Shown: piece after piece, positions 6,679 to 14,500 of the stretch
Numbering within the stretch: the stretch's first letter is position 1
How the letters are laid out: each line of letters starts with the position of its first letter
Virus record (IMG/VR): IMGVR_UViG_3300025133_000629
Location: 1 to 22,643 of that record
Direction: 5' to 3' (one strand)
DNA from: a virus
DNA length: 22,643 nucleotides
Notes under the pieces: model-generated
What the model was told of the DNA's origin: nothing
Databases searched by the model: none
What the model saw: the letters and a program-made list of their open reading frames with translations, nothing else
Made by a program: the position numbers and the translations under genes

Positions 6679-6808
6679 ACCACATCCTATCATAAACAAA
6701 CTCAAGTATGCCCTACGACATGACAGACTTTGGCATACAAAAACAATTATTAACAAAAAGAAAGAACAAAAAAAGAGAGGAGAACATATTGAACACACTA
6801 CCAAATGA
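6668..6808 (+). CDS. Small very basic protein overlapping the reductase start
   Basis: The predicted product has 46 residues and is strongly basic, with a KLKYALRHDRLWHTKTII segment and a Lys-rich tail. The ATG lies in the end of the preceding gene and the reading frame covers the gap up to 20 nt inside the reductase gene. Its 3' region carries the Shine-Dalgarno that serves the reductase TTG. There is no strong ribosome binding site of its own, so translation would rely on coupling. The alternative is that this stretch is an N-terminal extension of the reductase (ATG at 6708). The basic protein seems more likely because the reductase has a well-placed TTG, but proof would need expression data. 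Confidence 0.5.
   Translation: MKTKPHPIINKLKYALRHDRLWHTKTIINKKKEQKKRGEHIEHTTK
6775..6782 (+). promoter_or_regulatory. Shine-Dalgarno fixing the TTG start of the reductase
   Basis: GAGAGGAG ends six bases before TTG 6789. No comparable site precedes the in-frame ATG at 6708, so the reductase most likely starts at the TTG. Confidence 0.7.
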
Positions 6809-8753
6809 CTATCAAAACTTTATAGCACTAAGCAGATATGCAAGGTGGCTACCTGAGAAGAACAGAAGAGAAACTTGGGAGGAAACAGTAGCTAGGTACT
6901 TTGACTTCATGGAAGAGCATTTGAAAGAGAATACTAACCAAGAGCTGATACCTAAGACTAGAAAAATATTAGAAGAAGCTGTGCTAAATCTAGACATAAT
7001 GCCAAGCATGAGAGCATTGATGACTTCGGGCAAGGCATTAAAGGATAATAACATAGCAGGGTACAACTGTGCCTATCTAAGTGTTGACCATCCCAAGGCA
7101 TTTGATGAATGCTTATATGTATTAATGCATGGTACTGGTGTAGGCTTTAGTGTTGAGAGACAGCACATAGCTAAGTTACCCGAAGTACCCGAAGAGTTAG
7201 TAGATGTAGAGGATACTATTGTGGTACAGGATAGTAAGGAAGGTTGGCAGTCTGCATTTAGAAAACTAATAAACTATTTATACAATGGAGAGATGCCTAG
7301 ATGGGATTTTTCCAAGATAAGACCTAAGGGTTCAAGACTGGCTACCTTTGGTGGCAGAGCAAGTGGCCCTGAACCACTACTAGACCTATTTAATTTCTCT
7401 AATAACTTATTTAAAGATGCAGTAGGCAGACAACTAACAAGCTACGAGTGTCATAGAATGATGTGTAAGATAGCAGAGGTAGTTGTAGTTGGTGGTGTTC
7501 GTAGGTCAGCACTCATCTCACTTAGTAACCTAACTGATGAGAGAATGCGTGGTGCTAAGACAGGTCAATGGTGGATAGACACACCTGAAATGGCACTAAG
7601 TAATAATAGTGTATGCTATACAGAAAAGCCTGACATGGGAATATTTATGAAAGAATGGCTATCTTTATATGAATCTAAGTCGGGTGAAAGAGGTATATTT
7701 AACAGAGAATCTGCTATAAAACAAGTTGCTAAGTCAGGAAGAAGGGATACTGAGCATGAATTTGGTTGTAACCCTTGTAGTGAAATCATCCTAAGAGATG
7801 GTCAATTTTGCAACTTAACAGAGGTAGTGATACGAGCAACAGACACACAGAAAGATATGCTCCGTAAGGTAAGATTAGCCACCATACTGGGCACATTTCA
7901 GGCAAGTCTTACGAACATAAAAAGACTTAGACCGAAATGGGTTAAAAATACAGAAGAAGAAGCCTTGCTTGGAGTGTCATTAACTGGTATAATGGACAAC
8001 AGTTTTATGAATAGTAGTAGCAAGGACAGAGGATACTACGGTAAAAGAAGTTTGCCTGACTTTTTACAGGACTTAAAGAAAGAGTCAGTCAAGACTAATG
8101 CTCATTGGTCAGAACTTCTAGGGATTAATCCGGCTACATCAACAACAGCAATTAAACCTAGTGGTACAGTCAGTCAGTTAGTTGATAGTGCAAGTGGCAT
8201 ACATACTAGACACAATGACTACTATTTTAGAAGAGTTAGAGCAGATGCTAAAGACCCAATAGCACAACTTATGGAAGACCAAGGTATTCCTTGTGAGCCT
8301 GATGTTATGAAACCCAATAGTGTTAAGGTCTTTACATTCCCTATGAAAGCACCCAAAGGTGCTGTACTTAGGAACGAAAGGACTGCAATACAACAGCTAG
8401 AACTATGGCTCACATACCAAAGGTATTACTGTGAACATAAACCTAGCGTAACTATCAGTGTAAGAGATAATGAATGGATGGAAGTAGGAGCATGGGTGTA
8501 TAAACATTTTGATGAAATAAGTGGTGTAAGTTTCTTGCCTCACTCAGACCATTCATATCAACAAGCACCTTATGAAGACTGTACAAAGAAACAATACAAT
8601 GAACTCGCTAAGAAGATGCCTAAGTCAGTTGACTGGGATTTAATTAGCAAGTACGAGTTGACAGATACAACAGTAGGAACTAAGCAATTAGCTTGTACTG
8701 GCAGTGTATGTGAACTCGTTGACTTAGTTGAAGAAGAGAGGGATGTAGAATGA
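6789..8753 (+). CDS. nrdJ: Class II (B12-dependent) ribonucleoside-triphosphate reductase
   Basis: The 654-residue enzyme belongs to the monomeric adenosylcobalamin-dependent class II reductases typified by Lactobacillus leichmannii RTPR (739 residues). The active-site cysteines keep RTPR spacing: Cys330 in NPCSE is the thiyl radical site with Glu332 and Asn328, and Cys341 is 11 residues later as in RTPR Cys408/Cys419. Cys94 in YNCAYL is the redox partner, and the C-terminal Cys636-x4-Cys641 is the shuttle pair. It reduces NTPs to dNTPs for phage DNA synthesis using host-supplied coenzyme B12 and thioredoxin. It needs no oxygen and no second subunit. The start is TTG 6789 behind GAGAGGAG; ATG 6708 would add 27 basic residues that overlap another reading frame. 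It overlaps the lipoprotein gene by four bases (ATGA). Confidence 0.93.
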   Translation: MNTLPNDYQNFIALSRYARWLPEKNRRETWEETVARYFDFMEEHLKENTNQELIPKTRKILEEAVLNLDIMPSMRALMTSGKALKDNNIAGYNCAYLSVDHPKAFDECLYVLMHGTGVGFSVERQHIAKLPEVPEELVDVEDTIVVQDSKEGWQSAFRKLINYLYNGEMPRWDFSKIRPKGSRLATFGGRASGPEPLLDLFNFSNNLFKDAVGRQLTSYECHRMMCKIAEVVVVGGVRRSALISLSNLTDERMRGAKTGQWWIDTPEMALSNNSVCYTEKPDMGIFMKEWLSLYESKSGERGIFNRESAIKQVAKSGRRDTEHEFGCNPCSEIILRDGQFCNLTEVVIRATDTQKDMLRKVRLATILGTFQASLTNIKRLRPKWVKNTEEEALLGVSLTGIMDNSFMNSSSKDRGYYGKRSLPDFLQDLKKESVKTNAHWSELLGINPATSTTAIKPSGTVSQLVDSASGIHTRHNDYYFRRVRADAKDPIAQLMEDQGIPCEPDVMKPNSVKVFTFPMKAPKGAVLRNERTAIQQLELWLTYQRYYCEHKPSVTISVRDNEWMEVGAWVYKHFDEISGVSFLPHSDHSYQQAPYEDCTKKQYNELAKKMPKSVDWDLISKYELTDTTVGTKQLACTGSVCELVDLVEEERDVE

Positions 8754-8893
8754 TTAATGGAATAATATTAGTAATAGTATTACAAGTCTTAGTTATTATG
8801 ATTACAGGATGTACTATGATTGAGGAAAAAATGCAACACTTACAATGTTATGCACCAGTTGACTCATCATTATGTGTAGGCTGGAAAGTATAA
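8750..8893 (+). CDS. Small predicted lipoprotein
   Basis: The 47-residue product is a hydrophobic signal segment (residues 4-19, rich in Ile, Val and Leu) ending in a lipobox ITGC with Cys21. It would be processed to a lipid-anchored peptide of about 27 residues containing two further cysteines. It starts on the last bases of the reductase gene (ATGA), which strongly supports translation. The following gene encodes a two-helix membrane protein. A small lipoprotein beside a holin-like gene suggests an Rz1-type outer-membrane spanin subunit. However, it lacks the proline-rich composition of lambda Rz1, so superinfection exclusion or another envelope role is equally possible. Confidence 0.7.
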   Translation: MINGIILVIVLQVLVIMITGCTMIEEKMQHLQCYAPVDSSLCVGWKV

Positions 8894-8950
8894 CTACTAC
8901 CTTTGTTCCTTAACTAAAAATAAAATGTTAGACTAATATAGGAGTAAGTT

Positions 8951-9193
8951 ATGTTAGAGAAAATGAAATCGGGTGCTGATGGTGCGATAGATTTAGGTAT
9001 CAAACTAATCAGCTTGTCAATTATATTACAAGTTATCTTTGGTTCAAAGGTAGCATTCCTTACAGGAAATGTAATTGGTTCTATACTTGATATAGTTTGG
9101 ACTTTAGGAAATGCTGGGTTAGCAGGTATTATCGCAGCATTAATCATTTGGAGGTTACTCGATAAAGATATTGTCGATGAACTCAAAGACTAA
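8951..9193 (+). CDS. Small two-helix membrane protein, holin candidate
   Basis: The 80-residue product has two hydrophobic helices, about residues 16-44 (interrupted near 30 by Gly-Ser-Lys) and 49-70, joined by a short Gly/Asn-containing turn, with a charged C-terminal end (RLLDKDIVDELKD). This is the size and layout of class II holins, which form the inner-membrane lysis hole. An AGGAG lies seven bases before the ATG. It follows a small lipoprotein gene, which fits a lysis module, but no endolysin is visible in the window. It could instead be a membrane protein unrelated to lysis. The lack of a conserved holin signature keeps the call tentative. Confidence 0.55.
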   Translation: MLEKMKSGADGAIDLGIKLISLSIILQVIFGSKVAFLTGNVIGSILDIVWTLGNAGLAGIIAALIIWRLLDKDIVDELKD

Positions 9194-9311
9194 GGTTAAA
9201 AAAACTTGGGGTCTTGTCCGTATGGATAGGACTTCCAAGTTACAACTAGAACTCAAGGATAAGAAGAAAGAACCTAATCCGAGACTTTGGAAATCAGACT
9301 GGAGAAAGTAA
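9177..9311 (+). CDS. Small basic protein with embedded RNA hairpin
   Basis: The 44-residue product is highly basic (many Lys and Arg) with three Trp and no known motif. It begins 17 nt inside the membrane-protein gene, and its TAA shares a base with the ATG of the rusA gene (TAATG), an arrangement typical of real coupled phage genes. Its 5' third carries a 17-bp hairpin (9203-9241). The function is unknown; nucleic-acid binding is compatible with its charge but not shown. Confidence 0.6.
   Translation: MNSKTKVKKTWGLVRMDRTSKLQLELKDKKKEPNPRLWKSDWRK
9196..9241 (-). terminator. Possible leftward terminator (hairpin plus T7 tract)
   Basis: The stem arms 9203-9219 and 9224-9241 form 17 pairs around a GTAT loop with one bulged base in the rightward RNA. 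On the leftward strand the outer 7 bp (AACTTGG/CCAAGTT) remain perfect, while three inner pairs become A-C mismatches. That strand then runs directly into seven T (complement of 9198-9204), as in an intrinsic terminator. It would stop late transcripts about 850 nt beyond their last gene. In the rightward direction the hairpin has no T run. Confidence 0.5.
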
Positions 9312-9718
9312 TGAAGAACAAAGGGATACTCCCACTGCCTATATTTACAAGGGGCAGAGGAGAAGAAAAAAGGGAACACTTAGTTAGTTTAAACAACTTC
9401 TTTCCTATGCATTATGCACAAAAGAACAATGTTAAACGAGCCTATCACGATACTGTTATGGAATGGGTAAAGACACTACCTAAATATAAGACCATACAGC
9501 CACACTATAAGCTATACTTCAAAACAAAACACAAAAGAGATTTAGATAACTATACATTTACTATGCACAAGTTTCTTATGGATGCATTGGTAGAGGGAGA
9601 GGTTATTGAGGATGACCACTATGAGATTGTAACTAAGGTTACTACAGAGATTGGTGGTTTAGACACAGACAACTATGTTATAGTAGAAATAAAGGGAGAA
9701 GAACTTGGGATTGAATAA
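9311..9718 (+). CDS. rusA: RusA-like Holliday junction resolvase
   Basis: The 135-residue protein shows the RusA signature. KRDLDN supplies Asp77 and Asp79, followed by a helix with MDAL (Asp91) and a VIEDD turn (Asp101/Asp102), together giving the acidic metal site. RusA family enzymes are about 120 residues, and this one has an N-terminal extension of roughly 15. It would resolve four-way junctions and branched replicative DNA before packaging, the job of gp3 in T7. The ATG at 9311 shares its A with the previous stop and has GGAG at 9301-9304; an in-frame ATG at 9287 has no ribosome binding site. It overlaps the next gene by 14 nt. Confidence 0.85.
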   Translation: MKNKGILPLPIFTRGRGEEKREHLVSLNNFFPMHYAQKNNVKRAYHDTVMEWVKTLPKYKTIQPHYKLYFKTKHKRDLDNYTFTMHKFLMDALVEGEVIEDDHYEIVTKVTTEIGGLDTDNYVIVEIKGEELGIE

Positions 9719-10103
9719 GAGTAAGGACATAAAAGGTATGCGTAAATTTGATGTTGACCTAGAGTTTGGTCAGCAGTGGGAGAAGCACATAGATGAGATG
9801 TTCTCAGGTGCTAAGAAGTGTGAAGTTAAAACAGAGAGGGATAAGTGGGCGAGTACAGGTAATATCTGTATTGAGACGGAAAGCTATGGAAAACCCTCAG
9901 GATTAACTAGCACAGAGGCTGAGTTGTGGGTACATAATTTAGTTAAGGATGGAGAACTGTGCTGTAGTCTAGTGTTTAATACAGACAAGTTAAGAAAGAC
10001 AATGGAAGAAATGAAACCATTTCAAATCATGGGTGGAGATAACAAAGCATCTAAGATGTACTTAGTTAATATAGCTAAGTTGCTTGAATCAGTAAGCAGT
10101 TAA
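9705..10103 (+). CDS. Probable PD-(D/E)XK-like phage protein
   Basis: The 132-residue product has a helix with Glu26 and Asp30, then a strand EVKTE (Glu40-Val-Lys42, Glu44) and the block TGNICIE...GKPSGLT. I associate this pattern with small nuclease-like proteins of marine podophages. The Glu-x-Lys element fits the catalytic strand of a PD-(D/E)XK fold, so nuclease activity on DNA is inferred with moderate confidence. The TTG at 9705 is preferred because GGAG (9695-9698) lies six bases upstream; the next ATG (9738) would remove 11 residues. It is the last rightward gene and its 3' end overlaps the convergent gene by 15 bp. Confidence 0.65.
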   Translation: MGLNKSKDIKGMRKFDVDLEFGQQWEKHIDEMFSGAKKCEVKTERDKWASTGNICIETESYGKPSGLTSTEAELWVHNLVKDGELCCSLVFNTDKLRKTMEEMKPFQIMGGDNKASKMYLVNIAKLLESVSS

Positions 10104-10322
10104 AGTAAACGAGCCATCCTCATGCTCAATAAATTGAGGAGCATCAACTATAAAAGGCTCACCTTTAGCTATAGATTTATGTACCTCTTCTGCTAAAATT
10201 GGGTCTCCTATCCGAGTCTTACCTCCAAACTCAGGTGGATAACCAAAAGTATCTTCGTGTAGCCTGATTGCCACAGCTAGTGGAGTATTACTTAGTATTT
10301 TTTCTATCTCTTTATATTTCAT
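10089..10322 (-). CDS. Small protein, last gene of the leftward virion arm
   Basis: The 77-residue product is not recognised. It has an N-terminal amphipathic helix, an aromatic-glycine-proline middle (FGYPPEFGG) and an acidic end, with no cysteine, signal peptide or membrane segment. It follows the metallopeptidase gene after a 9-nt gap, so it is co-transcribed as the final gene of the leftward unit. Its last 15 bases overlap the end of the rightward operon on the other strand. A minor virion or late accessory role is possible on position alone. Confidence 0.6.
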   Translation of the reverse strand: MKYKEIEKILSNTPLAVAIRLHEDTFGYPPEFGGKTRIGDPILAEEVHKSIAKGEPFIVDAPQFIEHEDGSFTLTAY

Positions 10323-10331
10323 ATCTCTATT

Positions 10332-11588
10332 TTACCCTATTCTTTTCCTTCTGTTAAGCTCTTTTCTTATTCTCTTTCTATCTTTTTCAGAAAGAAAATG
10401 GTCGTGTAAGAGCATCGAAATTAACTCTTGAGTAGACTCATCCTTTATTCTTTCATTATTTAAAACATCATACTTATTCTCAGTTGGATTTTCAAACTCC
10501 TTACTTTCCGAAGCATTAGTAGTAGAAGCAGTAGGATTAACTGAGTTAAAGATAGTAGTAGGGTCTCCGTAAACACTCATCATCTCATCAAACACTTTTG
10601 TTAACTCAGGAAAGTATCTCTTCATTCTCTTCCAAGACCTTTTATCCTTAGAAGACCAAGACTCAAATAAATTAGCGAATGTTTCGTGAAGCCTAGAATT
10701 TCCAAATTTCTTTGGAATATTCAATTTATAGTATTTAATACCATGACCACCACCAAATCCTCTAGATACCCAAGCACCACCAGTCATAGCATCTGCTATA
10801 TCTAGTATACCTGAGGCATCATCAAGAATATCATTTAGGTCTCCTTTTACTAATCCTTGTCTCGTTACCTTACTAGCTGGTGCAACTAACTCCTCTACAA
10901 TCCTATCAAGAAATTCTTTTCCTGTGCCTTTTACTGTCTTCTTTGGCTCTAGTCCTAGCCTAGTAATTTCTTTCTGAAATGCCTCTCCAAAAGCAGGAAA
11001 GAGGTCAGAAAAAAATAAGGCTTGGCTTCTAGTATCCCCTTTATATGACATAAGACCAAGTACATAATCTACAAAATGACCGAACTCGTGTCTAGCAGTA
11101 GTAGAAACTAACTTAGACCTACCTCTCTTCATAGTTATGTTAAATGTAAATTTACCACCCACACCTGAAACTGAAAAATGAGAAGGTAATTTCTTATTTC
11201 CATGCCATGTTATTGTATTTAGGGGATTAGCATCTAGGAATCTTCCTATAAAATCTAATCCCTTGTCACTTATTCCATTAATTATACTTTGTGCAAATAT
11301 TCCTTTAGGATTTCCAATCTCTTCTGCTTCAAAAAGTTGTCTACGCACACGATTAGCTCTCCACGATTCATCCTTACCTCTAGCAAAATCTTTTCTTTTC
11401 CTTCTGGGTTTATTGCTTTCATCTGGAATCCTAGGAGGATTCTTATCTACTTCTGATGGGTCATATCCCCAATCAACCTTACCTGTTCCACTATGTCCGG
11501 AAAGTCCCCTGTCAATAGCCTGTTGTAGTACAGGAGCATGTATATTTTGGAATCCCGGTTGGTCTTCTAAAGTAATACATTTCCTCAC
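10332..11588 (-). CDS. Virion-associated zincin metallopeptidase
   Basis: The 418-residue protein contains a clear zincin site: ARHEFGH with His167, Glu168 and His171 (HExxH). A downstream HETFANLFE segment (Glu302 or His301) is a plausible third zinc ligand. An N-terminal basic patch (RRKRK, 62-66) and a charged C-terminus (LNRRKR) flank the domain. No signal peptide is present. It lies directly after the 1155-residue internal virion protein gene, sharing one base (TAGTG), so it is probably a minor virion protein made with the ejection machinery. It may cleave virion or host proteins, or act at the cell envelope during entry; the substrate is not evident. The start is GTG with GGAG seven bases upstream. 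Confidence 0.75.
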   Translation of the reverse strand: MRKCITLEDQPGFQNIHAPVLQQAIDRGLSGHSGTGKVDWGYDPSEVDKNPPRIPDESNKPRRKRKDFARGKDESWRANRVRRQLFEAEEIGNPKGIFAQSIINGISDKGLDFIGRFLDANPLNTITWHGNKKLPSHFSVSGVGGKFTFNITMKRGRSKLVSTTARHEFGHFVDYVLGLMSYKGDTRSQALFFSDLFPAFGEAFQKEITRLGLEPKKTVKGTGKEFLDRIVEELVAPASKVTRQGLVKGDLNDILDDASGILDIADAMTGGAWVSRGFGGGHGIKYYKLNIPKKFGNSRLHETFANLFESWSSKDKRSWKRMKRYFPELTKVFDEMMSVYGDPTTIFNSVNPTASTTNASESKEFENPTENKYDVLNNERIKDESTQELISMLLHDHFLSEKDRKRIRKELNRRKRIG

Positions 11589-14500
11589 TATCTGTCTCCC
11601 ATAAATGCTTCACTACCTATCCTACCAGTAGTGGTATTTAAAAATAATTTGAATATTTCTTCTGCTGTATCACCAAAAGGATTGCCTCCGGTTGCTGTTC
11701 TTATCCAGTTATCTACAAGTGCTGGGCCCGGCCCAACGACATATCCACCTACTTTTGAATCGGATATTTCACCAATTAGTGGAACACCGACAGCACTAAT
11801 TGTTTCCATAATACCTCTGTCTTCTTCTACCCCTTTGATAGCATCCTTAACTGCCATTGCTAATGCAGCCATTCCAATAGCAGCACTAATAGCAGAGATA
11901 GTACCTAACCTACCTACCAAATCAGGAGAGCAAATCTGAGGATTCATCTTAGCATTTAATCTTCTAGCTATTGTATTACCAAATAATATTGGAAAGGATT
12001 TAAGCTGTGCTAGTAATAACATATTAGGGTCAGACATCCATAGTGGGCGATTTGCACCAGTAGGCTCTAGTGCTACATCAGTAGTTATCTTACGCATCCA
12101 AGGAATCATAACATCTCTTACAGAGATTTCATTCCCTTTAGAATTAGTAAAGGTACTGTCTAAGAAGTTATCATCGAGGATACTGTTCCTTATATCTCCG
12201 TTAGCTAAAGAACCTATCTTTTTGAAATCCTCCATACTCATTCCATTCTCTTTTAATTCCGACTCTAACAGAGCCCTGTTTGTTTTGTTCATGGAATTAA
12301 CTTTATTGAGTTGATTCTGTATCATGTGTAGACCAGCAGCAGCAGTCCAAACTCTAACGAAGTTTGTATACTGGGTTAGCCACATAGCACCCGGACTACG
12401 GAAGAAATAATTTAAAGTAATGTTCCTATCACCTGCCATCAACTTATCAATTCTCTCTGACATTGCTGGGTTGAGAGCCATTCCCATCACCCTGAGTAAA
12501 TCTTTTCCAAAAGCAGTTGTAGGACTCTTACCCTCACTTCCTCCATAGATAGAATTAGCCAATCCTTTTAGAGCATATCCCGATATAATTGGTGCAGCTT
12601 TTAACATATTGTACCAACCAACTCTTTGACCAATCCACATAGGCTCAGTCCAAGAACTTATAGTAGCTAGTCCCAAGTAACTAATGGCAGTCACTGTAGA
12701 CAAACCCTTCATACCTTGAACTAAGGCTCTTTGTTTTTCATTCCTAGGTTTCTTATATACATTATGGTATGCATCATATATACCCCAAAGTTTTTCTGTT
12801 TGTGAATCATTAAGTATACCACTATCTTTTAAAGTCTTAATAGCAGAATTATATTTATTAGCCTTGTCTCCTCCAAATGCCTCTGCTGATGCTATTCTAG
12901 TAACACCACTAAACAAATAGCGTTCTATTGAATTTAATGTATCCTGATTTCTGAACTCTGTTGATAAATTATCCCATGAACCTGTCCTTGTTTGTTCAAA
13001 AGGGGATGGGCCTACTCCCTCTGTTTGGTCTAGGCCTGCTCTAATTTGTTCTGATGTATAAACATTCGGGTCTACATCATTTAATACATTATTTAGTACC
13101 TGCTCTGCTTGTTCAGTAGATAAACCAACATCATTTTTTAAGCTAAGTTTAAATCCTTCGGGATTTCTTTTGGCTGCTTTATAATCAATGCCTCTAGTTA
13201 AGTATCCCTTCTGATGACCTATACTAAGACCATCTTTACCTAACACGTTAGATAACTTAGTCCAAATATTATCCTGTATTTTAGCAATCTGTTGAATATC
13301 TTTATCAAGTTCTAGCTTCTTAGAATTTCCTAATAGACTTATAACTTCAGCCTCTGCTTCCGCTAGATTGTACAAAGGTCTTTCATTCTTCTCTTCTAAC
13401 TTAGCAGCTATATATCTATTAACAGCAGGCCTAACATTTCCAAACATTTCACCGGAAAGAGGAACGTGTCTAGTCCATTTATTTTTAATTTTTTCAAACT
13501 TATTTACATAATCACCAATGTACTTATGACGTAATGTGTCAAAAGATTTAGAGACACCCTGAGTTTTACCGCTACTTGATTCTGTGTCTACAATACCAGC
13601 TTGTACATCTAAAAAGGCTGCCATCTGCTTACCAGTCTGAACATCCTTAGGAATATCCTTTAACATATCAGAGGAGCGTCTCAATGTTAAGTCAGCTATA
13701 GCATCTTTAATATTACCTAATACTCCTTTAGCATCTTCTTGAGCATTCCATAGTTCTGGAATAATATCTGCTACATTAGCATCTATATCCTTTATAGGCG
13801 GGGCAATCTTACCCTTAACCGTATTTAAGTTGAATGGCTTATTTGTACCCGAAAGACTACCAAGTTTATTAATAGTATCAATAGTAAAATCTTTATTACC
13901 AACCAGAGGCCCATACTCCCTTCCCTTCTTACCAGCCTTTGTTATTGAATCAAATTGCTTTACTAAGCTATCATATTCCTTTTCATAGGCAGCAACATCC
14001 TCAAGATACTTATCCGATGCTGCTACTTTCTTTTGGTAGTCATCAAAATCCAGTAAGAACTTGTCTGCTTTACGACTTCTATTAACAGAAGTAGCCTCAC
14101 TTATAGATGCCGGAGTACCATACAGGCCACCACCTGCTGCACCGACAGCAAAGTCTGTTAACATAGATTCTGGATTTATTCCTGCTGTACCTAATACAGA
14201 GGTACGCATCATGTTAGCCTGCTGTGCAGACTCGATGCCACCTTCTATTAGAGAGGATTTAAGAGTTTGCCTTGCTCCCTTATAAAGCATTGAACCAATC
14301 TTTTCTTTATCGGTTGCTTTAAGATTTTTAGCTAGTTCCTTTAAAGATTTCTTTGCAGGTAATCCTGCTTTATTCATAGACCTAGCCCATATTCCCGGAA
14401 GGATAAAGTCAAGTCCGGCATTTTGTATGGCTGTGAAACTAGCATTACCAATTTCACTTTCAGTTAATTCATCTACAGTTTTACCTGCAGCTGCAGCATG

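Noticed and set aside
10059-10080. Short inverted repeat near the end of the last rightward gene as a terminator
   Set aside because: The ACTTAG/CTAAGT stem is 6 bp with a 9-nt AT loop and has no T run on either strand.
819-10295. Repeated AGTATTAC motif as a possible operator family
   Set aside because: Copies occur in the leader (819, 875), but also inside coding genes (for example 8776 and 10284) without common spacing or orientation; AT-rich chance explains it.
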